Assembly: GCF_004346225.1 (NCBI RefSeq)
Contig: NZ_SMAJ01000002.1
Coordinates: 62,001 to 126,000, forward strand
DNA length: 64,000 nucleotides
DNA from: Paralcaligenes ureilyticus
Lineage (GTDB): Bacteria > Pseudomonadota > Gammaproteobacteria > Burkholderiales > Burkholderiaceae_B
Direction of reading: 5' to 3'
Shown: positions 12,762-21,670 of the stretch, in pieces
How the letters are laid out: each line of letters opens with the position of its first letter
How positions within the stretch are numbered: position 1 is the stretch's first letter
Translations under genes and position numbers: made by a program
The notes under the pieces: model-generated
Told to the model about the DNA's origin: nothing
The model's input: the letters and a program-made list of their open reading frames with translations, nothing else
The model's database searches: none

Positions 12762-14059
12762 TGGCCCCAAAGACACTCAGTACCGATGCGGAGCTCAGGC
12801 TGCTGCAGCACGAGTCCTTCACTTATTTCATGTACGAGACCAATCTGGAGAACGGTCTGGTCATCGACAAAACGGCGCCGGGATGGCCTGCGAGCATCGC
12901 GGCGGTGGGCCTGGCGCTTGCTGCCTACCCTGTTGCGGTGGAGCGTGGCTTCATTTCGCGCACGATGGCCATCAAGCGCATTCTGACCACCTTACGCTTT
13001 TTCTGGAATAGTCCGCACGGCCCCGAGCCCGATGCCACGGGCTATCAGGGGTTTTTTTACCACTTTCTGGACATGGATACCGGCCGCCGCGCCTGGGAAT
13101 GCGAGTTATCAACGATAGACAGTGCATTTCTATTCGCCGGCGCGCTGACGGCCGCACAGTACTTCAGCGCGGCTTCTCCCGATGAACGTGAAATTCGCCG
13201 CCTGGCCGATGCGCTATATCAGCGCGCCGATTGGTCCTGGGCGCAGGATGCGGGCGAGGCGGTGTCGTTGGGATGGACGCCGGAGGCGGGTTTTCTGCCC
13301 TATCGCTGGAGGGGCTACGACGAAGCCTTGCTGCTGTATATCCTGGGGCTGGGCTCGCCCTCGCATCCGCTGACCGACGGCAGCTACGAAGGATGGGCGT
13401 CCGATTATCGCTGGGAAAGCAGCTACGGCTACGAATACCTGTATGCCGGCTCGCTATTTACCCATCAGCTATCGCACATCTGGGTGGATTTTCGCGGCAT
13501 ACAAGATTCCGTCATGCGGGCCAAGGGGCTGGATTACTTCGAAAACAGCCGTCGCGCCACACTGGTGCAGCAAAAATACGCCATTGATAACCCTCTTGGC
13601 TTTGCCGGGTATGGTGAATGTTGCTGGGGCATTACCGCCAGCGACGGCCCGGGCCCCGCGATCTTGGACGTTAACGGCCGCAAGCATGAATTCTTTGATT
13701 ATGTGGCGCGCGGCGTACCGCATGGACCCGACGATGGAACTATCGCGCCCTGGGTGGTCGTGGCTTCGCTGCCGTTTGCCCCGGAAATCGTCCTGCCCGC
13801 CATCGACCACTTCGTCCATGAGATCGATTTGAAGGCCGGTAATCCGTATGGTTTCAAGTCGTCATTCAATCCCACGTACCCTGTCAAATCCCATAACCCC
13901 TACGGCTGGGTATCACCCTGGCATTTCGGGATCAACCAGGGGCCGATCATACTCATGGTCGAAAACTATCGCAGCGAAATGTTGTGGCAACTGATGCGTG
14001 GTTGCCCCTATATCGTCCAAGGCTTGCGCCGAGCGGGCTTTAGCGGCGGCTGGTTATGA
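12761..14059 (+). CDS. Glucoamylase-like (PF10091) protein, related to GH144/GH189 beta-1,2-glucan enzymes
   Basis: 432 aa from GTG 12761, with GGAG 5 bases upstream. Similarity covers almost the whole length: [12 protein letters not shown] at the N-terminus, [13 protein letters not shown] near 90, [33 protein letters not shown], and [17 protein letters not shown] near the end. The same fold is the middle module of cyclic beta-1,2-glucan synthase and of endo-beta-1,2-glucanases. No signal peptide or membrane segment is seen, so it should act in the cytosol, unlike secreted GH144 enzymes. It is the last gene of the operon and overlaps the convergent tkt by 6 bases. Substrate is inferred from family and neighbours. 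Confidence 0.8.
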   Translation: MAPKTLSTDAELRLLQHESFTYFMYETNLENGLVIDKTAPGWPASIAAVGLALAAYPVAVERGFISRTMAIKRILTTLRFFWNSPHGPEPDATGYQGFFYHFLDMDTGRRAWECELSTIDSAFLFAGALTAAQYFSAASPDEREIRRLADALYQRADWSWAQDAGEAVSLGWTPEAGFLPYRWRGYDEALLLYILGLGSPSHPLTDGSYEGWASDYRWESSYGYEYLYAGSLFTHQLSHIWVDFRGIQDSVMRAKGLDYFENSRRATLVQQKYAIDNPLGFAGYGECCWGITASDGPGPAILDVNGRKHEFFDYVARGVPHGPDDGTIAPWVVVASLPFAPEIVLPAIDHFVHEIDLKAGNPYGFKSSFNPTYPVKSHNPYGWVSPWHFGINQGPIILMVENYRSEMLWQLMRGCPYIVQGLRRAGFSGGWL

Positions 14060-16123
14060 GTGCACGAGCGCAGCCGCCTTTTGGCACACATTTTCAACGG
14101 TAAAACCATATTCACGCAGCATGACGTCGCCGGGCGCCGAGGCGCCGAAGCGATCTATCGTCAGCGTATCTCCGTGGTCGCCCACATAACGGCGCCAGCC
14201 TTGTGAAACACCGGTTTCAATCGCCAGCCTTGGCGTTAGCGCGGGCGGCAGCACCGCATCGCGGTAATCTTGTGGCTGCTCGTCGAACAGCTCCCAGCTG
14301 GGCATGGAGACCACACGCGCCTGGATATTATTTTTTTCCAGCAATTGCGCCTGCGCGGCTATGGCCAGCGTCACCTCGGAGCCGGTCGCGATCAGAATCA
14401 GGTCGGGTTTGCCGCTGGCCGCCTCGGCCAGAATGTAGGCGCCGCGCCGCAATCCATCGGCCGAGGCATATTGGCCGCGGTCCAGGGTAGGGATGTTCTG
14501 GCGTGTCAGAATCAGCGCTACCGGCCTGTCGGCGCTTTCCACGGCTACGCGCCACGCGATGGCGGTTTCGTTGGCATCGCCCGGACGTATCACAATCAGG
14601 TGCGGAATCGCACGCAAGCTGGCCAATTGCTCTATCGGCTGATGGGTGGATCCGTCTTCGCCCAGGGCAATGCTGTCGTGCGTGAATACGTACACGACAT
14701 GCAGGCCCATCAAGGCCGCCAGGCGGATGGCAGGGCGCATGTAGTCGGAAAACACCATGAAGGTGGCGCCAAAGGGCAGGACGGCGCGGTGCGCCGCCAT
14801 GCCGTTCATGATGGCGCCCATGGCGTGCTCACGCACGCCAAAATGCAGATTGCGGCCGGCAAAACTCCAGCCTCCGCCATCGGAACCTTGGCGGTCCTGG
14901 GCATTGACACCGGCAGGTTCGAAATCGCCCAGTCCCTTTAACGCGGTATACGTGGACGGGTCCAGATCGGCCGAACCGCCTATCAGTGTGGGCAAACGCG
15001 CCGAGAGGGCGGCCATGACTTTGCCCGATGCGACCCGGGTGGCCAGGCCTTTGGCATCGGCCGGAAAGGGCGCTATTCCGGTATCCCAACCGTCAGGCAA
15101 TTCGCCGCGTATGCATTGCTGCAGTTCGAGCGCGAGTTGCGGATACTGTTTTTCGTACGCGGCATACAGATCGTGCCAGTGCGTTTCGGCCTGCTTGCCG
15201 CGAGTTTGAGTTTGCAGATAATGATCGCGTGCCGCGTCCGGGACATAAAAGGTTTTGTCCTCGGGCCAGTCGAGATTACGCTTGGTCAGGCGCACTTCCT
15301 CCACGCCCAGGGGCGAGCCATGCGCTTCGTAGGTGTCCTGCTTGTTGGGCGAGCCGTAGCCCAGGTGGGTGCGGACCAGAATGAGAGAAGGGCGCTTGGT
15401 TTCGGCTCGCGCGGCGTTAATGGCGGCGTCAATGGCCGCCAAGTCGTTGCCATCTTCCACATGTTGGGTATGCCAGCCGTAGGCATCGAAACGCGACGCA
15501 CGGTCTTCGGTAAAGGTGATGTCTGTGCCGGCCGAAAGGGTGACCTGATTATCGTCGTACAGATAAATGAGTTTGCCCAATTGCAGATGGCCCGCCAACG
15601 ACGCGGCTTCCGAGGCTACTCCTTCCATCAGGTCGCCGTCGCTGACGATGCCGTACGTAAAATGATCGATGACAGGTAGCCCGTCGCGGTTGTAGCGTGC
15701 CGCCAGATTGGCTTCGGCCATCGCCATACCTACGCCGTTGGCAAACCCCTGGCCCAGAGGCCCGGTAGTGACCTCGACGCCTGGCGTCAAGCCGCGTTCG
15801 GGATGACCCGGCGTGATGCTGCCCCATTGGCGGAAATGCTGGAGCTGGGCCAACGGCAAATCATGGCCCGTCAGGTGCAGCAGACTGTAGAGCAGGGCCG
15901 ATCCGTGCCCTGCGGACAGCACAAAGCGATCGCGGTCGAACCAATGCGGGTTGGCCGGATGCGTTTTCAGGAAACGCGTCCACAACACATAGGCCATGGG
16001 CGCAGCGCCCAGCGGCAAGCCCGGATGCCCACTATTGGCTTGTTGTACGGTATCGACCGACAGAAAACGCAGTGTGTTGACGCACAGTTGATCCAGTGCG
16101 GCGGTGGAAAGTGTTGAGTTCAT
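14054..16123 (-). CDS. tkt: Transketolase
   Basis: 689 aa, full length. This thiamine-diphosphate enzyme of the non-oxidative pentose phosphate pathway shows [18 protein letters not shown] at the N-terminus, the ThDP/Mg motif [13 protein letters not shown] with YDDN, and the pyrimidine-domain stretch [14 protein letters not shown]. The C-terminal third has [12 protein letters not shown]. The gene runs opposite to the operon, tail to tail, with a 6-base overlap of coding ends, so no terminator lies between them. The ribosome binding site before ATG 16123 is weak. It completes the set Zwf, Gnd, Tal, Tkt, Pgi in one locus. Confidence 0.95.
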   Translation of the reverse strand: MNSTLSTAALDQLCVNTLRFLSVDTVQQANSGHPGLPLGAAPMAYVLWTRFLKTHPANPHWFDRDRFVLSAGHGSALLYSLLHLTGHDLPLAQLQHFRQWGSITPGHPERGLTPGVEVTTGPLGQGFANGVGMAMAEANLAARYNRDGLPVIDHFTYGIVSDGDLMEGVASEAASLAGHLQLGKLIYLYDDNQVTLSAGTDITFTEDRASRFDAYGWHTQHVEDGNDLAAIDAAINAARAETKRPSLILVRTHLGYGSPNKQDTYEAHGSPLGVEEVRLTKRNLDWPEDKTFYVPDAARDHYLQTQTRGKQAETHWHDLYAAYEKQYPQLALELQQCIRGELPDGWDTGIAPFPADAKGLATRVASGKVMAALSARLPTLIGGSADLDPSTYTALKGLGDFEPAGVNAQDRQGSDGGGWSFAGRNLHFGVREHAMGAIMNGMAAHRAVLPFGATFMVFSDYMRPAIRLAALMGLHVVYVFTHDSIALGEDGSTHQPIEQLASLRAIPHLIVIRPGDANETAIAWRVAVESADRPVALILTRQNIPTLDRGQYASADGLRRGAYILAEAASGKPDLILIATGSEVTLAIAAQAQLLEKNNIQARVVSMPSWELFDEQPQDYRDAVLPPALTPRLAIETGVSQGWRRYVGDHGDTLTIDRFGASAPGDVMLREYGFTVENVCQKAAALVHS

Positions 16124-16282
16124 GAGGCGGCTTTTTGGTTTTGTTTGGCTGCTTTTATCGTAGTGCCTGCTTGAGCGATGGTCAATGCGTGCAGGGCAGG
16201 CATGTGAAATTGTTTCATGTTCATCCCGTATCGACGCCGGAAAAAACTATACTGACAGCTCTGATTTCATAAGGGGCACGAG

Positions 16283-16567
16283 ATGCGTGTTTATATCTAT
16301 GTTTGTCTTGCGGTTCTTACCGCCATGATTTCAGGATGCGTTGTGGGGCCTGATGGCGGCTATCGTCGCGGCGGCTATTCAAACGGTGATTATTACGGCA
16401 GCGATTATCGGGGTGGCGATTATCGACGCGACGATCGGGACCGCAACGATCGCTCCAGCCGCGGGTGGGATCAGCAGCGCCGGTCCAATGATCGTAACAA
16501 CTCTTATCGGGACTCCAGGGGCGGGCGCGATTCTGGGCCATACCAACCGGAAAGACAGACAAACTGA
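16283..16567 (+). CDS. Small Gly/Tyr/Arg-rich lipoprotein
   Basis: 94 aa. The N-terminal hydrophobic stretch ends in a lipobox (MISGC, Cys19), so the mature protein should be lipid-anchored. The rest is low-complexity, rich in Gly, Tyr, Arg, Asp and Asn (GGDYRRDDRDRNDRSS). AAGGGG lies upstream of ATG 16283. It is divergent from tkt, with a TATACT -10-like element near 16247. Function is unknown. Confidence 0.75.
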   Translation: MRVYIYVCLAVLTAMISGCVVGPDGGYRRGGYSNGDYYGSDYRGGDYRRDDRDRNDRSSRGWDQQRRSNDRNNSYRDSRGGRDSGPYQPERQTN

Positions 16568-16576
16568 ATTGGTTGC

Positions 16577-17122
16577 ATGATGCAGAGTTCACCGCTTGGG
16601 GTGTTGACAGTGGGCCATTCAACCCGGCCCATTGCCGAGTTCATGTCTCTTCTGACCTCTCATGGCGTCACGCGGCTGACCGACGTGCGTACGGTGCCGC
16701 GTTCACGCCATAATCCTCAATTCAATCTCGATACGCTGCCCCTGTCGCTAAAGCAGGCAGGCATAGCTTATGAGCACATCGCCGGGCTGGGCGGTTTTCG
16801 CCGCACCTATCCGGGGTCGCCGAATATGGGTTGGCGGAATATCTCCTTTCGGGGCTATGCCGACTATATGCAAACACCCGAGTTCGCCGAGAATCTGGCC
16901 GTCTTGATCGAAAAGGCGCGGCACGATCGAGTGGCGCTGATGTGCGCCGAAGCGGTGCCGTGGCGCTGCCACCGTTCGCTAATCGCCGACGCGTTGGTGG
17001 TTCATGGCGTATGCGTGGAAGAAATCATCAGCGAAAAACGTTTGCAGGCGCACAAACTGACGCCTTTTGCCAAGGTGGATGGTTTGGTCATCACGTATCC
17101 GCCAGAAAATTCCGACACGTAG
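16577..17122 (+). CDS. DUF488 family protein
   Basis: 181 aa. Family hallmarks are TVGHSTRP at the N-terminus, LTDVRTVPRSRHNPQFN, and the C-terminal MCAEAVPWRCHRSLIADAL, whose spaced cysteines precede HR. The biochemical role of the family is unsettled. It follows the lipoprotein gene by 9 bases and may be co-transcribed. The TAG stop codon lies inside a REP-like repeat unit (17119-17143), so repeat insertion probably set the present C-terminus. ATG 16577 and 16580 are both possible starts. Confidence 0.85.
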   Translation: MMQSSPLGVLTVGHSTRPIAEFMSLLTSHGVTRLTDVRTVPRSRHNPQFNLDTLPLSLKQAGIAYEHIAGLGGFRRTYPGSPNMGWRNISFRGYADYMQTPEFAENLAVLIEKARHDRVALMCAEAVPWRCHRSLIADALVVHGVCVEEIISEKRLQAHKLTPFAKVDGLVITYPPENSDT

Positions 17123-17143
17123 CGGCAGCCCTTGTGGCTGCCA
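17119..17143 (+). repeat. REP-like unit between convergent genes
   Basis: This variant has GGCAGCC/GGCTGCC arms instead of GGCACCC/GGGTGCC: the stem bases changed together and pairing is kept. It covers the stop codon of the DUF488 gene and lies 6 bases from the end of the convergent regulator gene, where it could act as a two-way transcription terminator. Confidence 0.8.
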
Positions 17144-17148
17144 AAAAC

Positions 17149-17856
17149 CTATGGCAGGATTCTGCCCCGATAACCACGCAGCTTTTCAACGTCTACGATG
17201 GTTACAGCACGGCCTTTGACGCGAATCAGTCGGTTTGTGCACAGGCCGTGCAGGACACGCGAAAAATGTTCAGGGGTCAGGTTCAGGCGTGATGCGACCA
17301 CCGCCTTGCTGCACTCGAGATGGCACGAGCTTGTGTTAGTAGTGTGTTGATTGCATTGAAGCAGGTAGTCGACAACGCGCTGTGACCCTGATTTAAGGGA
17401 ATAGGCTTCGATATCGCTTATTAATTCATACAGGCGTTGGCTTAAGTTGGCCAGCATTTTTTGCACGAAACGGTAATCAAGGGCCAGTTGGGCAAACACG
17501 ACCGTCTTGGGCACATGCAGCAATTTCGTATCGACAAGAGCTTGCGCCGACATAATGTATGGTCTTTCCATAAACATAAGCGCCTCGCCAAAACTCTGGC
17601 CCGGGTGCAGGATGCCCATCACCTTTTCGCTGCCTTGCGGCGAAATCAGAGCAAGCTTGACCTGGCCGCACATGACAATATGAAACCCATTACACGGGTC
17701 TCCTCGTTGAAACGCTGATTTTCCGCGATCGACGTTAATTTCCACACTAGCTTGAGCGAAGTCATCAAGCTCGCTGTCATCCAATTCATTGAATAGCGTT
17801 AGTCCGGACAAAAAATCGTGAATCCGAATCCTTTTGGAAGCTATTGTGGCATCCAC
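17149..17856 (-). CDS. Crp/Fnr family regulator, Dnr-like
   Basis: 235 aa. A cyclic-nucleotide-type beta-barrel sensor (residues about 15-130, with GILHPGQSFGEALMFM) is followed by a dimer helix and a winged HTH. The recognition helix TPEHFSR carries Glu196, Ser199 and Arg200, the FNR-type DNA contacts, so it should bind TTGAT-type sites. It lacks the N-terminal cysteine cluster of FNR. The style and the nirK/norB genes in this window fit a Dnr/Nnr-type nitric oxide responder, but that is inference. A TTGAC-N4-ATCAA box lies 108 bases upstream. Confidence 0.85.
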   Translation of the reverse strand: MDATIASKRIRIHDFLSGLTLFNELDDSELDDFAQASVEINVDRGKSAFQRGDPCNGFHIVMCGQVKLALISPQGSEKVMGILHPGQSFGEALMFMERPYIMSAQALVDTKLLHVPKTVVFAQLALDYRFVQKMLANLSQRLYELISDIEAYSLKSGSQRVVDYLLQCNQHTTNTSSCHLECSKAVVASRLNLTPEHFSRVLHGLCTNRLIRVKGRAVTIVDVEKLRGYRGRILP

Positions 17857-17963
17857 CGATTCTCTCCATCAATGTTTTCGAATTGTTGCCTGGAATGCCT
17901 ATCTCAGGATAGCAATCGATGCTCTCTGTTTTGTGATTGTTGCATTTAAAATTGGGAATATTG

Positions 17964-17977
17964 TTGACGTAAATCAA
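17964..17977 (-). promoter_or_regulatory. FNR-type box upstream of the Dnr-like gene
   Basis: TTGACgtaaATCAA, one change from the consensus TTGAT-N4-ATCAA. Read on the minus strand, AACAAT lies about 32 bases from the box centre, the class II activator spacing. Confidence 0.7.
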
Positions 17978-18060
17978 CAGACGTAGCTGTGAAAAATATC
18001 CGTGGTGGCGTTTGCCCGTACCGTCAGCTTTGTGTTGTCGTAGCCGTGTTGGCGGTTGCT

Positions 18061-18798
18061 CTATGCTGCTGGTTTATTCATTTCTTCCGGCAGCGCGGGA
18101 AAATTAGGTGGCAAAATTAGTAGCTCCGGCCGCAAAATGTGGATATCGCGCCGGTTCACTGAAATAATGCCCGCTGTAGCCAGGGTGGAGAGTGAACGGC
18201 TGATGGTTTCAAGTGTCAATCCGAGGTAACTGCCCATATCGCGTCGGGTCATTGGCAGCAGGAAGTTCTTGGATGAATATCCAAGATTCGTGTAGCGCTT
18301 TGATTGCATCGCCAGAAAGCGGGCAACACGTGCTTCTGATTTGACCGTGATCGACAAACCCATTCCGCAGCGCTCCAACGCTATTTCCCGGCTTGCTGCC
18401 AGGTAGATCATTTGTTCCAGCTCGCCATTGGCATGCCCGGGAGTGAGCAACTGCTTAAAAGGTAAGGTAATCAGATCGCAGTCGGTCAGGGCCTCCGTGT
18501 CGCTGGTATATCGGTTTCGATAAATACCATCGAATCCCAACAAATCGCCTTGCATCGGAAAGGAGAGGACTCGTTCATCGCCTTCGGTGTTGCGCAGCAC
18601 TGTTTTCAGGAAACCGTATTGCACAATATAAAGAACGGTAAAGGGTTGACCCATACGATAGATGTGTTCGCCGGCTTTGAATTGGCGATGCTGGAATAGC
18701 AGTTCCGGCTCTCCTTTTGTCCGTGGCTTTAATGCAAAATTGAGCCGCAGCAAATTGCAGACATCCTGAAGAATGGTCATATCAATCGGGCCCGTCAA
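18061..18798 (-). CDS. Crp/Fnr family regulator without Fe-S cysteines (paralogue 1)
   Basis: 245 aa. The effector barrel has GEHIYRMGQPF and NTEGDERVLSFPM. The HTH MTRRDMGSYLGLTLETISR carries Glu197, Ser200 and Arg201, as in FNR. The N-terminal CxxC cluster of FNR is missing, so oxygen sensing by a 4Fe-4S cluster is unlikely. It is closely similar to the regulator at 48392-49222 across the full length. ATG at codon 7 is an alternative start. An FNR-type box ends 47 bases before the start. It probably joins the same regulon as the true FNR at 33799. Confidence 0.88.
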   Translation of the reverse strand: MTGPIDMTILQDVCNLLRLNFALKPRTKGEPELLFQHRQFKAGEHIYRMGQPFTVLYIVQYGFLKTVLRNTEGDERVLSFPMQGDLLGFDGIYRNRYTSDTEALTDCDLITLPFKQLLTPGHANGELEQMIYLAASREIALERCGMGLSITVKSEARVARFLAMQSKRYTNLGYSSKNFLLPMTRRDMGSYLGLTLETISRSLSTLATAGIISVNRRDIHILRPELLILPPNFPALPEEMNKPAA

Positions 18799-18844
18799 TA
18801 GGAAAATGTTACAAATAGCGTAGCATATGCCCGGATTATGGAAT

Positions 18845-18858
18845 TTGACCTAAATCAA
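18845..18858 (-). promoter_or_regulatory. FNR-type box upstream of Fnr paralogue 1
   Basis: TTGACctaaATCAA. It overlaps the last codons of the upstream YeeE gene, so this regulator has its own promoter rather than only read-through. Confidence 0.7.
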
Positions 18859-19307
18859 GAACCTGTGGCGTTTGGCGCTTTCCTATGCCGATCAGCATAG
18901 CGATCTATCAATTCATATACAAACATGCCGGCCAGCATGGCCGCCACAAATACAACGGCCTTTGGATGCCCAGACCCCATTGCCACGATAGCGGGGCCCG
19001 GGCAAAACCCCGCTAAGCCCCAGCCTACGCCAAATACCATGCTGCCAAGCACAAGGCGCCTGTCGATGGCCGTGGCGCGGGAGGGCAGGTGCATGACATT
19101 GCCAATGAGGGTGTGGGTACGTGTCTGGGCCATTTGGAAGGCGAAAAAACCCACCATGATGGCGCCTCCCATGACCAGCGCCAGGGACGGATCCCATGAC
19201 CCGGACAGGTCGAGAAAACCGAGTACTCGGGCAGGGTCGGCCATACCCGACAGGATCAGCCCGATGCCAAACACCAAGCCCACAAGAAATACCAGAAAAC
19301 CTTGCAT
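18855..19307 (-). CDS. YeeE/YedE family membrane protein (C-terminal half type)
   Basis: About 150 aa with four hydrophobic segments. Motifs are GFLVFLVGLVFGIGLILSGM at the start and the conserved GWGLAGFCPGPAI, whose Cys lies in the likely substrate path of YeeE/YedE thiosulfate or sulfur-species transporters. I set the start at ATG 19307 because AAGGA is 6-7 bases upstream; ATG 19313 is possible. It pairs with the similar protein upstream as two half-transporters under the bigR-type repressor, as in Pmp/BigR operons. Inner membrane. Confidence 0.85.
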   Translation of the reverse strand: MQGFLVFLVGLVFGIGLILSGMADPARVLGFLDLSGSWDPSLALVMGGAIMVGFFAFQMAQTRTHTLIGNVMHLPSRATAIDRRLVLGSMVFGVGWGLAGFCPGPAIVAMGSGHPKAVVFVAAMLAGMFVYELIDRYADRHRKAPNATGS

Positions 19308-19333
19308 ATTCATTTCCTTGGTCGAAAATTGGC

Positions 19334-19768
19334 TCAGCTCAGACCATGACGGACGAGATACACCGTGATGAACCCTACGGCCATGAAAATCAGGGTGGCT
19401 GCAATAGAGCGAGGCGATAAGCGGGAAATGCCGCATACGCCATGGCCGCTGGTGCAGCCCGAGCCCAATCGGGTGCCTAGCCCCACCAGCAGCCCGGCGA
19501 TCACTAACGTGCCCCAGCCAGAGTCGATGTGCGAGACGGGAGGACCCATCAGAAATATCCATAGGATTGGCGCGACGAGCATCCCGAGAATAAACGACAG
19601 ACGCCAGCCTAAGTCGCCCGATCGAGGTCGCAGTAATCCACCTACAATTCCGCTAATGCCCAGAATACGCCCGTTTACGAGAATGAATATAGCCGCCGAG
19701 AGCCCGATCAATAGTCCGCCGGCGAGCGAGGCCCACGGGGTGAAATGAATCCAGTCGATTGACAGCAT
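19334..19768 (-). CDS. YeeE/YedE family membrane protein (N-terminal half type)
   Basis: 144 aa, four or more hydrophobic segments. It shows the family signature GLGTRLGSGCTSGHGVCGISRLSPRS-like stretch, with two cysteines near residue 108-116. ATG 19768 shares a base with the stop of the ArsR gene (TGATG) and has AAGGAA upstream, so the two are translationally coupled. Together with the following gene it forms a split sulfur-compound transporter. Role in moving thiosulfate, sulfide or persulfide is inferred from the family and the blh neighbour. Confidence 0.87.
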   Translation of the reverse strand: MLSIDWIHFTPWASLAGGLLIGLSAAIFILVNGRILGISGIVGGLLRPRSGDLGWRLSFILGMLVAPILWIFLMGPPVSHIDSGWGTLVIAGLLVGLGTRLGSGCTSGHGVCGISRLSPRSIAATLIFMAVGFITVYLVRHGLS

Positions 19769-20094
19769 CAGCGTTCCTTTTGCCGGTTGCAAAATTGTGC
19801 GTACAGCACTTCCATGATGGCTCGAGTTGGCGTGCTGGAAATCCGGTAGTAGATGTTTTTTCCTTCGCGTCGTGTGGCGACAAGCCCTTCTGCGCGCAAC
19901 ACACCCAGTTGCTGTGACAGCGTCGGTTGTTCAATACCCACAAGGGATTCAAGCTCGCTGACGCACTTTTCGCCCTGCGTCATTTGGCACAACAGAAGCA
20001 ATCGATCCGGGTTTGAAAGAACCTTCATCAGGCGACAGGCTGCGTCTGCAGAGTTGCGCATTACATCCATATCCATGACGGCGTGTCGCATCAT
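19768..20094 (-). CDS. bigR: ArsR-family persulfide-responsive repressor, BigR/SqrR type
   Basis: 108 aa winged-helix repressor. The HTH is IEQPTLSQQLGVLRAEGLV. Cys36 (LLLLCQM) and Cys102 (YAQFC) match the cysteine pair that forms a polysulfide bridge in BigR/SqrR; Cys44 is extra. It heads an operon with two YeeE genes and is divergent from blh. A perfect AT-rich palindrome lies in the shared upstream region. AAGGAG precedes ATG 20094. De-repression by reactive sulfur species is expected from the family. Confidence 0.87.
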   Translation of the reverse strand: MMRHAVMDMDVMRNSADAACRLMKVLSNPDRLLLLCQMTQGEKCVSELESLVGIEQPTLSQQLGVLRAEGLVATRREGKNIYYRISSTPTRAIMEVLYAQFCNRQKER

Positions 20095-20124
20095 GATGAA
20101 ACCACTCCTTTATCTAGGCCATTT

Positions 20125-20148
20125 ATATTATATTTACAAATATAATAT
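20125..20148. promoter_or_regulatory. Perfect AT-rich palindrome, likely BigR operator
   Basis: Two 11-base arms (ATATTATATTT and AAATATAATAT) flank AC. A second imperfect AT repeat follows to about 20170. The element lies between bigR and blh, where one repressor could control both directions. Confidence 0.75.
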
Positions 20149-20195
20149 TATTCAATATAATATTTTGAATTTCTCAAGGCCTGCCGGAGTGCGTT

Positions 20196-21056
20196 ATGAA
20201 CCCCACCGTAAAAGCATTTTTTGAGCCGACGACAGGCACCATGACCTATGTGGTTTTCGAGAAGGCGGGCTCTTGCTGTGCGGTTATTGACTCCGTACTG
20301 GATTTCGATCCCAAGTCGGGGCGCACGAGCACTCGGTCGGCCGATAAGGTGGTTGAGTTCATCCGGCGGAAAAACCTTCAGGCCCAGTGGATTTTGGAAA
20401 CGCATGCTCACGCTGACCATCTTTCGGCCGCGCAGTTTATTCAAAAGCAAGTGGGTGGAAAGATTGGAATTGGCGCCAACATTACTCTTGTCCAAGGGGT
20501 ATTCCAGAAAATCTTCAATCTAGAACCTTCTTTCAAGCCGGATGGCAGTCAGTTTGATCATTTATTTCGTGATGGAGAAAAGTTCGCCATCGGCAATCTG
20601 ACGGGGTGCGTCATGTCGGTGCCGGGGCATACCCCCGCATGCGTTGCCTATCGGGTCGGCGACACCGTGTTTGTCGGAGACACATTGTTTATGCCCGACG
20701 CCGGCACTGCGCGGTGTGACTTTCCCGGCGGCGATGCCCATATGATGTACCGCTCGGTCCAAAAATTGTACGGTTTACCGGAACGGACGCGGCTATTCAC
20801 ATGTCATGACTATCCGCCCGCTGGTCGTCCCGTTCGGTGGGAATCAACGGTTGGAGAGCAACGCGCCGGCAATATCCACATTCACGATGGCGTGACTGAA
20901 GAAGAGTTCGTGCTTACACGTACAAAACGGGATGCCACGCTTGACATGCCAACCCTGATTCTGCCTGCCGTTCAGGTGAACGTTCGTGCCGGGAAAATGC
21001 CTCCCGAAGAGGCCAATGGTGCGGCTTATTTAAAAATTCCAATCAATGTGCTTTGA
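20196..21056 (+). CDS. blh: Blh-type metallo-beta-lactamase fold protein, persulfide dioxygenase-like
   Basis: 286 aa. The metal motif THAHADHLSA gives His70, His72, Asp74 and His75. Further ligands are expected in PGHTPACVAY and FVGDTLF, and GTARCDFPGGDA is typical of ETHE1/Blh proteins. The family oxidises glutathione persulfide to sulfite with O2. It is divergent from bigR and followed after 22 bases by trxC, so a persulfide-handling unit is likely. No sulfide:quinone reductase is in this window. Cytosolic. Confidence 0.9.
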   Translation: MNPTVKAFFEPTTGTMTYVVFEKAGSCCAVIDSVLDFDPKSGRTSTRSADKVVEFIRRKNLQAQWILETHAHADHLSAAQFIQKQVGGKIGIGANITLVQGVFQKIFNLEPSFKPDGSQFDHLFRDGEKFAIGNLTGCVMSVPGHTPACVAYRVGDTVFVGDTLFMPDAGTARCDFPGGDAHMMYRSVQKLYGLPERTRLFTCHDYPPAGRPVRWESTVGEQRAGNIHIHDGVTEEEFVLTRTKRDATLDMPTLILPAVQVNVRAGKMPPEEANGAAYLKIPINVL

Positions 21057-21078
21057 TGGATCAATGTAAGGAGCTGTC

Positions 21079-21516
21079 ATGGAAATTAAATGTCCGCATT
21101 GCGGCCAGCGTAATCGTGTGCCGGCCGGCAATCTGGATGGCGACCCCACCTGCGGCAAGTGTCACAACCTGCTTTTAAATAGCCCGATAAACGCCGATTC
21201 AAAGATGCTTGCCGAACTGATCGCAGGAAGCGCGATTCCTGTTGTGGTGGATTTTTGGGCGCCGTGGTGCGGTCCGTGCCTAAGGTTTGCTCCAACCTAT
21301 CAATCGTTGGCCGAAAAACTGGGGGGCACGGTTGCTTTCGTCAAGGTGGATACTGAAGCCCATCAGGAAATTGGGGCAAAATTTAATATTCGCTCAATTC
21401 CCACACTGGCAACGTTCTTTCGCGGGCGCGAGCTGGGTCGCACAAGCGGCGCACTTCCCGCAGCCGAGCTGGAAAAATTGGTTCGAGGGCTGATCGAACA
21501 GGCCCAGAAGGTATAG
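21079..21516 (+). CDS. trxC: Thioredoxin 2
   Basis: 145 aa. An N-terminal zinc finger uses Cys5, Cys8, Cys25 and Cys28, followed by a thioredoxin domain with the WCGPC active site (Cys64, Cys67) and the cis-Pro motif RSIPTLATF. AAGGAG precedes the ATG. It lies 22 bases after blh and probably shares its transcript; thioredoxin can reduce persulfides, which fits the context. Confidence 0.93.
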   Translation: MEIKCPHCGQRNRVPAGNLDGDPTCGKCHNLLLNSPINADSKMLAELIAGSAIPVVVDFWAPWCGPCLRFAPTYQSLAEKLGGTVAFVKVDTEAHQEIGAKFNIRSIPTLATFFRGRELGRTSGALPAAELEKLVRGLIEQAQKV

Positions 21517-21597
21517 TGCCACGCAGTGTCCGCAAATCGTTATAGTGGTCGGGCTGCATTACGGAAGCGGACAAACGCATCATAATAAAGAGATTGC

Positions 21598-21611
21598 TTG
21601 ACCTGGATCAA
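21598..21611 (+). promoter_or_regulatory. FNR-type box upstream of adh
   Basis: TTGACctggATCAA, 59 bases before the alcohol dehydrogenase start. TACCCT lies about 31 bases from the box centre as a possible -10. Confidence 0.75.
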
Positions 21612-21670
21612 CTTCTATCGCGGCCTTCCCGGTACCCTTTGAGTATCGGCTTAGGTACAAGGAGATAGCC

